Source: Sipunculus nudus (lineage: Eukaryota > Annelida > Sipuncula > Golfingiida > Sipunculidae). From it: DNA of 64,000 nt. The translations under genes were made by a program, and so were the position numbers. This document shows positions 49,617 to 60,821 of the stretch, piece after piece (position 1 is the stretch's first letter; every line of letters begins with the position of its first letter). Under the pieces are notes generated by a model. The model was not told the origin of the DNA and did not search any database. It saw only the letters and a list, made by a program, of their open reading frames with translations. Location of the stretch: NCBI GenBank assembly GCA_026874595.1, contig CM049320.1, positions 28,318,714 to 28,382,713 of the forward strand. The letters are read 5' to 3'.

Positions 49617-52184
49617 CACATATATATTTATATATATATATGCAGACATAGTTTTTGTATTAATGGATACCAGTATTAAGTATAGCTAGACTGTTCCATA
49701 AAAATCTCATTGTGGTTTCTGCATATTTCCAGATATCTGTGATTATTGAACTATATATTAAAAGATAATATATTTGGGCTGAAGTTGAGAAACAGTTTAA
49801 GCAGTATAATTAAGATGGTTAAACAGTTTAGACCTATATTCCAAAAGAAGGTTAGCAGTTTAAAAATTTCAGTATGCATCCTCACAGAAGGACCTAAAAG
49901 ATTTTATGATGATGGAAATTAGATGATTGGTGCTCAGACAGGCATTTTCCAGAATTCTCCGCACATTCCTAGGGTCCAAACTCATAAACCACAGCTGGTT
50001 GCTATAAACAGATGACCAGGTCTTCTGGTAAGTATTGATGTTTTTGTGGCCGTTCCTGACAGACACATGAAGCTAAACCCTTGGTTGTAGTTACTACATG
50101 GTAATAATCAATAACCATGCAATTCACCTGGTGTTCATTTCATCACCATGTACACACTAAGCACACCTGTAAAAACACAGGCTACGAGTGGCATGCTGTC
50201 ATAACGGATAACAGCTGCATACTGCCCAAATCCTGATTGATTTTTTGTCACACTGGACGGTATGTGGTCCAATCAAATCTTGTTGTGTGTACCTTAGTAA
50301 TAATAAACACAGGTACCAGGCCAACAGCAGGATTACCATCAAATCTTTACTATATCTACTGCCTCCTGGTGGGAAAAATGTGAAGCACTTTTCATGATAA
50401 TTCCTGCCAGGGTATAAAGAACAAAGTTGCTCACATGTATACAGAGCATTTTTATGAAGTAGGCTATTAAATGTTTTGCTTATAAAGTTTTATCTTCTTT
50501 TGTAAAATGGAATGAAATGTTAAAAAAATTGATCAAGATCCATAAGAGAACACTTAAATACCTAGTTAAGCAAACCTTGAAATGTATAAGAGAGGACCAT
50601 GCAGCAAATAGGGCAAATTATTTCAACTTTATTCTAATGTTATTTATAAATTCTGTTTTGCTGGTCTAAGTTTAAACATATCCAAATAGTACAGGCTGGA
50701 CTATTTATACAATTGTCAAACATGCATTCACTAAAGCAGAAAACAAAAGAGGAAAAAGGCCTGGTAAAATCACTGAACATAAAATATTTTGAGTTGACCC
50801 AATTTAAAACATCTTTATATATATATGGTCTTTCTATAATATGAAGTGTTCTCAAGTACAAAATATACACACAGGGGTAAATATACCATCATAAGAATAG
50901 AAACCCTGGGGAGAGGATGTCCCAGTATAACTATTTATAAAGATGGTCACCACAGGTCAAACCTAAATTAAATTCTAAGAGTAGTTTCTATTCACAGATA
51001 TGGACAACTTTCCCTGGATTAAACATTCACCATACAGCAAATTGTAAAATGTGCTGCAAACCTAAGGGTGAAAGTTCTATTTATAAGGATTAATAAAATT
51101 ACCAAAACTATCAACTCATACATTAAAAGACTCAAAACTTCAGTCATAATGCATGGGCATTATCTAATTCAATCATTTCATCTTTAAAATGTAAGCACGA
51201 CAAGATGTGCAAGAACAACCATATTCAAATTCTCCAGTGTGATATTTAATTAAATTTTGTAAATTTTAAATACATAATTAATATTCAGTGTTTGTTGGAT
51301 TCAGCAATGAATAATTTAATCATGTCTTAATTAATTCTAGTTATTATTCATCACACCTTTGCTGTTTGTGAAGGTTGTATCATTAGTGCTATCTGGTGGC
51401 AGACTCAGCCATCTGGTGGCAGACTCAGGAATCAAAACACCTTGAACCTTCACAAATTCGCCCATGGCTCTATTAGTAATAATAAGGTTAGTTTCTCGAC
51501 ATTATAGATCTACAAACATGATATTTTAAGATTTTTCTTGTATCAGTTTCTACTTAAAGGACATAAATATTGATGGTTTTAAATATTAGGATGCATTTAA
51601 ATCTGTTATGAAATCTGTTTATGCATTCTCAAACATTATCTCAGTTTAAATGCACCAGCAACAGAAGACATCTTTGATCTTGTGTTTTCAGGAGACAGGT
51701 GTAATCTTCTTCTAAGTGACAGTAACAGGGTGTATTTAATATTCATTGAGGTCACCAGCCATAAACATCTCTCTGCAGTAAATATTCAGTAAATATTGAT
51801 TGGCTGAGAGGCTTCAACTCAGGTGGGGCAAAATACATCTCTTTATTTAGTTTTAAACTTTCGTTTGTATATTCTGAGTAATTTTATCTATAAAGGCAGT
51901 AAATGAAAGAGTCTGCTTGATATTAAAAAAACTGATTCAACTGAAATTTAAGAAAAAAGTCAAGGATGAGAGAAGCTGTCAATAAAAAAAATGTTAAGTG
52001 ATATGTGAACACCATGACAAGTCCCAGAGGTGGGTTCAAATCAATGCATACTAATGAGACATCAACTGATGGGTCTCGAACACTGTAAGAGGGAGGAAAT
52101 TCATCCATAGACCAGTTGTATGAAGGTAAAATCCAGGGACCTAAGAAAATTGGTGTTGATTTAAATGAATCACAGGGGAATTAT
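48871..52184. other. Non-coding stretch
   Basis: No gene supported. It contains a long TA tract (listed) and a 22-bp direct duplication ending GGTGGCAGACTCAG at about 51,391-51,429. Confidence 0.5.
49509..49641. repeat. (TA)n/(TACA)n microsatellite
   Basis: TA dinucleotides with periodic TACATA and TACACA interruptions over about 130 bp. Confidence 0.95.
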
Positions 52185-52360
52185 ATACAGTGAAACTCCT
52201 TCCTACATGACGGACAACTCACTAATGTGGACACTATATCTCAGTCCCCTAAAATTTCCCTATATTTTATGTTTAGCATAAACTCAGTAAAGCAGACAAC
52301 TCATTATCGCTGGCAAGTATGTTAATCACAAGGTGGATACCATTAATGTCACCGTCAGTG
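52185..52360. mobile_element. Possible Tigger/pogo-like fragment
   Basis: ATACAGTGAAACTCCTTCC, then GACGGACAACTCACTAATGT and later GCAGACAACTCATTATCG, resembles the repeated motif inside pogo/Tigger-like element ends. No opposite terminus was found. Confidence 0.3.
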
Positions 52361-52474
52361 TCAATATTTTCTTTTTAATGGAAGAAACCTCAGAATCCAT
52401 TGTCATTAAATTTAGATTAAAAAGTTGAATGTTTTACTTGGTTTCTTTAAAATTGTAGATCCATATTTGAATGC

Positions 52475-52477
<3 letters not shown>

Positions 52478-52547
<70 letters not shown>
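52478..52547. repeat. (TA)n microsatellite
   Basis: TA run ending about 50 bp outside the left end of the Helitron-like element. Confidence 0.95.
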
Positions 52548-52597
52548 ATATATTAATAGAAATAGAAAAGAAGATACCAGAAACATTCCAAGAAGAA

Positions 52598-54552
52598 CTA
52601 GATATTTCTTGGCAACGCAGGTGCCATAGTATCCCCAGACAATTAATCCCCCCACCCCCCCCCCCCCCTTTAAGAATAGGCCCCCCATCTTCAGCACCAA
52701 TTAATATCAGACCACACTCATAGAAAAGGTCACTCTCATAGAAAAGGTCATGACCCCAATTTCAATATACATCATCCCCTAAACCATATCTATGTATATG
52801 CATCATATGAGGAAATCTGTCCATTAGTTTTTGACTTATAATGCTCACAGTACTGTTCAGTGGCAATGATGGGGTATTAAACAGCACAAAAACAAGTAAA
52901 AGAATAACAGGTGGCGCTATCAGTTTCCGGAACATGACAACATTATCCAAGATCTTTGGTCAAGTTGATTATTGGACCAATCAATGCATCCCTTATTGAG
53001 ATAATAATGATTTTGTGTGATTTTCACCATATATGGCAATATTCAAGGTCAAGGCCACTCTCATAGGAAATGTCATGACCCCAATTTAAATAAAAATCAT
53101 CACATAACCCATATCTATGTATATGCATAATATGAAAGAAATCTGTCCATTAGTTTTTGACTTATAATGCTCACAGTACTGTTAAGTGGCAATGATGGGG
53201 TATTAAAAGGCATGAAAACAAGTAAATGAATAACAGGTGGCACCACCTGTTTCCGGTACATGACATTACTATCCAAGATCTTCGATCAAGTTGATTTTTG
53301 GACCAATCCATGCATCCCTTATTGAGATATTAATGATTTTGTGTAATTTTCACCATATATGGCAATATTCAAGGTCAAGGCCACTCCAATAGGAAAGGTC
53401 ATGACCCCAATTTATATATACATCATCCCATAACCCATATCTATGTATATGCATAATATGAAAGAAATCTGTCTGATAGTTTTTGACCTATAATGCTCAC
53501 AGTACTATTAAATGGCAATGATGGGGGTATTAAACGGCACGAAAACAAGTAAAAGAATAAAAGGTGGCACCACCTGTATCTGGTACATGACATTACTATT
53601 CAAGATCTTCGATCAAGTTGATTTTTGGACCAATCCATGCATCCCTTATTGAGATATTAATGATTTTGTGTAATTTTCACCATATATGGCAATATTCAAG
53701 GTCAAGGCCACTCTAATAGGAAAGGTCATGACCCCAATTTATATATACATCATCCAATAAACCATGTCTATGTATATGCATAATATGAAAGAATCTGTCT
53801 GATAGTTTTTGACCTATAATGCTCACAGTACTGTTAAGTGGAAATGATGGGGGTATATAAATGGCACGAAAACAAGAAAAAGAATAACAGATGGCGCCAC
53901 CTGTTTCCGGTACATGACATTACTATCCAAGATCTTTGGTCAAGTCGATTTTTGGACCAATCCATGCATCCCTTATTGGGAAATTAATGATTTTGTGTGA
54001 TTTTCACCATATATGGCAATATTCAAGGTCAATGCCACTCTCATAGGAAAGGTCATGACCCCAATTTAAATTAGCATCATCCCATAAACGATATCTATGT
54101 ATATATATGCATAATATAAAAGAAATCTGTCCATTAGTTTTTGACTTATAATGCTCACAGTACTGTCAAGTAGCAATTTAGGGGGTATTAAACAGCATGA
54201 AAACAAGTATAGAATAATAGGTGGCGCCACCAGTTTCTGGAACATGACAACCCTATCCATGATCTTCCATCAACTTGATTTTGGGATCAATCCATGCAAG
54301 ATGTCTTGAGATATTTAAGAATTTGTGTGATTTTCCCCAAAATTGGACCTATTCAAGGTCAAGGACACTTTCCTAGTCAAGGTCATAACCTCATTTTAAA
54401 TAGGCGTCGTCCTCTCACCCATATCTATACATATACCAAGTTTGGTAAAGATCCGTGAAATATTTTTTGAGTTATCGCGCCAACAAGATTTATAGGCGGC
54501 AGCGGGACCAGTATGAAAACATAGTATCCCCCGACTTTGTCTGGGGATACAA
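52598..54552 (-). mobile_element. Helitron-like non-autonomous element, family 2, copy 2
   Basis: Minus-strand reading: 5' TTGTATCCCCAGACAAAGTC, which folds with GTATCCCCCGAC just inside it (54,524-54,550, an 8-bp perfect stem plus a GAC/GTC extension); five units of about 326 bp; an inverted copy of the motif (TTGTCTGGGGATACTATGG); a small GGCA/TGCC hairpin; and an end AAGAAATATCTAG. Flanks fit insertion between A and T. Each unit contains one GGTGG-GCCACC core (near 52,909, 53,233, 53,560, 53,888 and 54,218), plus CCAATCCATGCATCCCTTAT and CAAGGTCAAGG phrases. A poly-C run lies near the left end as in copy 1. No protein. Confidence 0.85.
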
Positions 54553-55862
54553 TTATATGACAAACATTATATGACAAACTCCTCTTAAAGTTAGTTTCGT
54601 AAAAATCTATTTAAGGTAAATTATAGCAGCGACACTAAGTTGATGGACAGATGGACCAGGGATATATATATATACCATAATATGTTCTATCTAAGATGTG
54701 CGTATGAAAAGGAATTTCTTTAGAAAAACTTCAAAAGGGGAAACTCATCCTTGAAAAAGAGATAGATAATCCTTCCTAGCTTATAAAAGCAATCATAGGA
54801 AACAGAATTAAAGATGAACTACGAAGATCACAGTGTCTGACACAGTAATATTTATGTGAAGCCACAAAGACTAGACAGTGTAATCAAATCAGTGGTTTGG
54901 CTGACTGTGGTTGGCCGGGGGCCATAATCTCAGTTTGTTCCACATTTGGGATTATCTCAAAGAAAATGGAAAGTGTTCAACATTTTTTTTAATCTGTATG
55001 CAGCAAATCACAGACATGGCATGCAAATATCTGAGACTGATTAAAGGTGTTTTTGACTTTACTACATTCTTGCCAGTATTGTGATTAACAGAGATAAACA
55101 AGTCCCTATTTTTCAGTCCTTTAGACCTTGTAATAATCGTAGAAATAAAATCTCAGAGAAAACCATTTTATGCAATAATTTTGTTATATCCTTTAGTATC
55201 CAACACCAGCTTTTCATAGATATCACATACACAATTTTAATATAGGTGCCAGACCTAAAATGCGTGCACTGGAGCTCAAAACTGCAATTCTTTTTTATAA
55301 GAGTATTAATAGAAACATTGACACATTTGTAATCTTAAGTTGTTCAAATAAATTTCAAACTTGAGTCCCTTTAAAGATGTTATAAATGTTTAACAGCCTT
55401 GACCTACAGTTGTCAAAACTGATGCAACTGTTGTTAATAAGAAAACCACCTTGGGCTTTCCAACCTGGCAAGAATAATTCATCTTAAACACAGTTCACTT
55501 ATAATTAACCAGAACCCCTATTTTATCTTGAACAGTATCATTATACCTTGTTAACTTTTATGGTTAATCATCACCAAAGAAAGTGATGCAGGAGTGCCAT
55601 CTGTTGAGGAGCTGCAAAACTAGTAAGGAAAGTTTCATGCAAGGCCAACAATTGTGAAACATTGCTATTTCCCACAATTTCAACTCCACTGTTGCCTGTC
55701 TGTACAAATTTTTAACCAGTATTTGTGTAACTTATGGAAGAGGCAAAAAGAATGTTTTATTCACACTCTAGCTTGTATATAATATCTTCTTCCTCAGATG
55801 AGAAAATAATAAAATGTATCAAAACTACTTATTATTATTTAAGCCTGAAAAAATCTCATAAA
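54553..55862. other. Non-coding stretch
   Basis: AT-rich, nothing recognised. Confidence 0.5.
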
Positions 55863-56053
55863 TTCTGTGAAACCTCTTCTAGTGGGCACCTCCATATTAT
55901 TGGCACCTCCACATAGTGTGCATTTTTTTGAGTCCTGATTTTTTCTCCTCATTTTTTATGTTGTGGTTATGACCTGTATATAGTGGGCATCTCTATAAAG
56001 TGGGCAGTTAGGTCCAGTCACAGGAGTACCCACATTATAGTGGTTTCACAGAA
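55863..56053. mobile_element. Short TIR element, TTCTGTGAAACC ends
   Basis: TTCTGTGAAACC (55,863-55,874) is perfectly inverted as GGTTTCACAGAA (56,042-56,053). The interior repeats AGTGGGCACCTC/TAGTGGGCATCTC phrases and a complementary GTACCCACATTATAGTGG at the right. About 190 bp, no protein. Target duplication unclear. Confidence 0.7.
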
Positions 56054-56945
56054 GTTCACAAGTTATCTGTTACCAATACATGTTTGTTGCAAGTCCCACA
56101 GTAGACAGAAGTGGGTCCTTCAGTAATTAAAACTTTGTGCTAAAATAAAGTTGTGACCTTGTTTAAATTTTCAAAATTTAGAAATTTCATAAAACTAAGA
56201 AAAAATGCTTTTTTATGAATAATTTTAGGATTTTAGGGTTATTTCTAATTAAATAGGTGACTTTTCCTCTACTCAATTTGTAACTGTATTTCTGTGAGTT
56301 TCTTTTTCCTTACACACACCTGTGTCTTTATTTCTTACCTAAATTTATGACATTTTTTTCCCACAACTTTATTCCCTACACAAAATTGTGACTTCATTTC
56401 CTGTGAGTTTATTTCCTGTCATCATTTGCCCATGATGTCTTTTGAAGGGAATCTGCAAAAACACCGTTCACTTGGCAAGAAAAAAACAATTTGTTGTACT
56501 GACCTGCATACAGTATTAAAACAAAGAATGAAAGTACCGGTAGTCATCATAAGAAATTAAAATTTACCATTTGAACACAAAATCACGCAAGGATACTCCT
56601 GATAAATTCATTTGCCTCAAGCTAGGAAAAACTTCAACCCTTATAAAAGCCTAGATAAACTGATACATGATCCTGGTTTATACACAAGATTGTACAGTAA
56701 GCCAAATTAGACTTGTCAATGATACTAGACCATATACAAGTGACATCTTAACCTTTGAGTGCATAGATATGAAAGTGGAATTTTTTTTCTGTAAAAGTGA
56801 ACTGTAACAACACACATGTATACATACATTGTGGTCATTACAAATTGATCTGTATGTAAATTTTCAGGAAAATTATATTTCCAGTAGTCCGGTACCAGGA
56901 TATATAAATAACAGAAACTGTCTAAACATCTGACTATGTTATATA
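56054..56945. other. AT-rich non-coding stretch
   Basis: Nothing recognised apart from homopolymer runs. The last 8 bp (GTTATATA) are the target duplication of the next element. Confidence 0.5.
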
Positions 56946-57441
56946 CAGGGTTGGGGTCAAATACAGTATGCTAAATACAAATAGAAATATAAATATGATA
57001 GCTGGAACTGTCCAAATACAAATACAAAAAGGAGTGACTGAAGATAAAAGAAATTTAAATACAAATACAGAACATCAAATACAAACACAATTACAAATAT
57101 GAAAATTTATTGGATATACAGAAAATCTATTAATTTTCTGCAACATAAATATTCATAATGTCTCAGGGAGAAGTGAAACACTTGACTTGATGCTGTCTTT
57201 TGGCTTGTTCATAAGTTAGGTAGTAGTTAATTTTTTTTTATTATAAATTATGGATAAATTAAGATATGAATATGTATTTATACGTATGTATTTGTATAAT
57301 ATTTGATCAAATACATCAAATATTGAGATCGAATACAATTACAAATAAAAATGTTATCATTTGCACAAAACACACAAATACAAATACATACTTTAACTGT
57401 ATTTAAATACAAATACAAATACATATTTGACCCCAACCCTG
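56946..57441. mobile_element. hAT-type MITE with perfect 8-bp target duplication
   Basis: Terminal inverted repeats CAGGGTTGGGGTCAAATA and TATTTGACCCCAACCCTG match over all 18 bp. GTTATATA is duplicated exactly on both sides (56,938-56,945 and 57,442-57,449); an 8-bp duplication and a CAGGG start are hAT hallmarks. The ~460-bp interior is almost entirely AAATACAAATAC-type repeats, denser near the ends. No transposase. Confidence 0.92.
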
Positions 57442-57680
57442 GTTATATATAACTAACATTGGCTAAATAATGATGTAATTATAAAGTAACCTGGACCACT
57501 GCTGCCCTGACACAAAACAATGAGATGAAAAAATGAAATCTATCCTTCACACCTAGAATTTGTTTGCTTTTATTTGCTTCATTCCATCTAGTAAAGATAA
57601 CTTTGATTCAGGATTGATGTAACCAACAAGTACTAACTTGCAGATATACATGTATACTAATATATTACAGTAACCTCAAC

Positions 57681-57866
57681 CTTTCTTACCGGCTAATGGT
57701 ATTACTGAAACTGTATACCATAAAATATTATATATTACGGAAATAACCTTTCTTACCTGCTAATGGTATTATCAAAACTGTATACCATAAAATATTATAT
57801 ATTACGGAAATAACCTTTCTTACCTGCTAATGGTATTATCAAAACTGTATACCATAAAATATTATA
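57681..57866. repeat. 67-bp tandem repeat, about 2.8 copies
   Basis: Units begin CTTTCTTACC at 57,681, 57,748 and 57,815, exactly 67 bp apart, and include TAATGGTATTATCAAAACTG and ACCATAAAATATTATAT. The second and third units are virtually identical, so the duplication is recent. Confidence 0.95.
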
Positions 57867-58193
57867 TCAATTTCCGTAAAATCTAAAGATGTGACACTAC
57901 ATAAAAACTCCTCTAAAACCAACAGGAAAGCTCGTAATAGGGGTCAACTTTACAGACAGATACACATACAGATGTCTACAGACAAGTCACAGACACCACA
58001 TGTATGTATATTAACAACAAAACACTTTACTTGAATATTGTTTAGATATATAACACAATGATACAGGGGATTGTTCTACAAATGTTTGTTCATGTTCTCA
58101 GGCAATAATACTAGACATAATATGATGTTTCTATTACTTTCAAACACAATAATTCTGGGAATAAATAATCAATTATTTTTATAAACCATGTTG
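57867..58193. other. Non-coding stretch
   Basis: Nothing recognised. Confidence 0.5.
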
Positions 58194-58196
58194 TTA

Positions 58197-58480
58197 GGCC
58201 AAAAAAAAAGTATGGTTCTCAGGCACTTTAAAAAAAAATTTAGTGCGGGCAGTCAAATTTCTTTTTGTATGTTTCAATAAAAATGTCATATGAACAGGGA
58301 AATAATGACAATAACAGAATTTTTTTTGTTAAACAGGTAAAAGCACTAAAAAAGTACAGGAAATCTGATCAAAATTGTATTAATTTATCTTCTCTAAAGA
58401 TGAAAATAAAAAAAAAATTAGATGCCAGGGGTCAAAAATTGATGCGGGCATTGCCTGAGAACCAAACCTTTTTTCTGGCC
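58197..58480. mobile_element. PIF/Harbinger-type MITE, copy 2
   Basis: 284-bp element starting GGCCAAAAAAAAAGTATGGT and ending AACCAAACCTTTTTTCTGGC+C, flanked by TTA on both sides (58,194-58,196 and 58,481-58,483). The interior (AAAAATGTCATATGA, GGTAAAAGCACTA, TGATGCGGGCATTGCCTGA) aligns with the copy at 17,360-17,670. The 73-codon frame crossing it is incidental. Confidence 0.85.
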
Positions 58481-58559
58481 TTATAGGTCTGATATATGAT
58501 GAAGTCTACTGTTGTTCCTAACCTTATATATCAGTGACAATCAAATATCAGACAACATT

Positions 58560-58960
58560 AAATAAGCAGAAAATCTTTGAAGATGGAGATGAAGGATATA
58601 ATGGGATGGTCAATGATGGTCATGGATGAGGGGATGAAAAAGGACCATCACCATAGCTCAGATGACTTTCAGTCATTTGAGCTAATACTTGGAAATCTGT
58701 GGGGAACTGGAGAATTACTGGAGGATTGTTAATGGCCAGAGCTCAAATGACTTCAAGTCATTTGAGCTAATACTGAAAAATCTTTGGAGAAATGGAGATT
58801 TACTGAGTATCTGGACAGGAAAAACAACAGTGCAACAGCTCAGATGACTTTCAGTCTGCTGAGCTGAGATTGAGGAATCTATGGACAGCTGGATAATTAT
58901 TGAAGAACTTCTGGAGATAATGACTTGCACAGCTCATGTCTTCTCATTTGTTTAGTTCAA
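58560..58960. repeat. Cluster of AGCTCAGATGACT hairpins
   Basis: Three hairpins at 58,655-58,683, 58,740-58,768 and 58,838-58,866, about 85-98 bp apart, each with arms like AGCTCAAATGACT and AGTCATTTGAGCT. The middle one is a perfect 14-bp stem around a single C. A fourth, eroded copy begins near 58,931. Sequence between them is loosely repeated (GGAAATCTGTGGGGAACTGG; GAATCTATGGACAGCTGGAT). The same hairpin ends the element at 30.65 kb, so this looks like a tandemly multiplied transposon end. Confidence 0.75.
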
Positions 58961-60477
58961 TCATCAGAATTTTTTTTATCCCTATAGACTGCGCTGTCAA
59001 CTTCAAACTTCAGATAGTTAAACTGGTTCTAGGTACTAAATAGACAAACCAGACACTTGTTTATCATATTGATGAGAGGAGTGTCCCGAAGCCTTTAGTT
59101 TGTTTGCAAGCATTTTTTCAAGGTTTTAAGGACTTTCTGTATGAACTACTTATATGTTATATATTTTTAGAAAAGTCTGAAAACCTACTTGTAAATTTTG
59201 GCCAAAGCCTTTAATTACCTGATGATATACACTGATTTAAGATTATTTTTAAAGCCTAGATATTAAAAAGTGACCAGTGTTAGAATATCAACTACAGTGA
59301 CTGTCACTGTAAAGGTAGGACAGAAGTTTTGAATTGACTCATGTTTGTCAGTCAGTTTGGTTTGTGTAATTGTAATGTGTCAATAAGGTTACCATCACCA
59401 ATAAGACAGTACAGAATCTATCGGTTTTGCATCTCTGACCAGAGATCTTTGTTGTGGGACATATTGATGAGTGCCCTGCAGGCTTAATGGGAAGGCCATG
59501 CCCAACCAACGGCCATGTTTCACTCACAAATGAGTCTGCCTATTGGGGGGTTCTTGGTGGTATGACCCAGCAATGGGGATGCTTACACACCCAGGTCCTG
59601 CAGGTGCAGTAGTCACTGGACCTGGTTAACACCAGGATATAAAATGAGAGGAAGCATGTGATACTGCCCTGTCACAGTCAGTAACGGGAATTGAATTCTG
59701 GAGATGTACATATATTTAGTTAAGCTAGCTTTAAAGAATGGAGGCGGTTACCTCCAATGAAAAATAAATGTAAAAAAGTATGTCGGATTGTCACACTTGC
59801 ACAGAACTGACTGCATATTAGGAATATGAATAGTAAGTTGTGGATCTCAATCTCAACTTGTAACCAGCAGAAGTTATGTCCATCATCGTGAACCATGAGC
59901 TGCCTCTTAAAACTATTGTTAAGCGTATGTTAAACTGTGATGTTCATCCGAAAGATGCACGTTAAATCTACAGTTGGGTTGTGTAACATAAATGTTCACC
60001 AGAAGCCTGTTTACAACAGTGTGCATGGCATTCAGCTGGAATATGAAGCTCTGATGTACAGCCAGAATGTGAGCCACAATGTCAACAAGAATTGTATCTG
60101 TATTGTTCAACTGTGAATCTTAAGGTGTTATGTTCACAGGAATGCATAAGATAAGATTAGTTTATTTGCTAAATATAAGTAATAAATCTGTTACATACAA
60201 GGGTATATGTCTTGACTACCTTGTTTGAAAAGAATATACTGAAGAAGAAAATAAATAAATTCATAAAATCGTATAAAAAAGATAATTGTCTACAGATTTA
60301 GTTCCCGGATTGCTGACATGTAGGTACTCGTTAAAGTTCTCTTTGAATAACTTTGAAAAGACTGATAAAAAACTCCAGATTTCATTATTTGAAACAGATG
60401 GTGCGCTGGGGAATAGAATCTTAAAATATATATAGCATTCACTTTCTTCAGCATCTCTTATATCAAATTGATTCAAA
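58961..60477. other. Non-coding stretch
   Basis: No confident feature. Minus-strand frames at 59,919-60,110 and 60,261-60,476 have no recognisable domain; the latter may be 3' flank of the LINE remnant upstream of it on that strand. Confidence 0.4.
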
Positions 60478-60821
60478 AGATGGTGAAGAACTCCAGATTA
60501 TCTTCCCAGATGTTTTTTGCAAGAACCCCCTTAAGTAAATTCCGTTCCTCAGCATCAATGCTTTCTCCCCCCCACACAGTGACAGAGATCAAGACACTCT
60601 CTATAAAAAACTGCTCTATAAAATTTCAGCCTCACTGGAAAGCCTAGACCAAACCCACTAAATCTCCCTAAAAAGTACAGCTGCTGTTGGGCCTTCTGTG
60701 TAAAATAATTTTTATTTTCTTCTTCAAGATGATATACAGTGTTCTCCACTAGAAATTCTGGTAGGCTGGTGGTAAGCGCGGTCGAACCAGGCCTGGTGCT
60801 TACCTGTTGCGTGTCAAGCAT
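60478..60821 (-). pseudogene. Non-LTR retrotransposon reverse transcriptase tail, broken
   Basis: On the minus strand the frame from 60,821 reads QKAQQQLYFLGRF, then LKFYRAVFYREC, matching the conserved stretch after the reverse transcriptase core of CR1/L2/jockey-type LINEs (KAQQRLYFLRKL, FYRSVIESVL). A frameshift follows: the neighbouring frame continues FIESVLISVTVWGG, then ESIDAEERNLLKGVLAKNIW, as expected for the family. Only this C-terminal part is present; catalytic motifs and the endonuclease are absent. The exact clade cannot be assigned by eye. A palindrome ACCAGGCCTGGT lies at 60,786-60,797. Confidence 0.7.

Noticed and set aside
49306-49689. 127-codon frame rich in IYIYIY
   Set aside because: Translation of a TA/TACA microsatellite; the same applies to frames at 6.7, 13.9, 19.6 and 52.5 kb.
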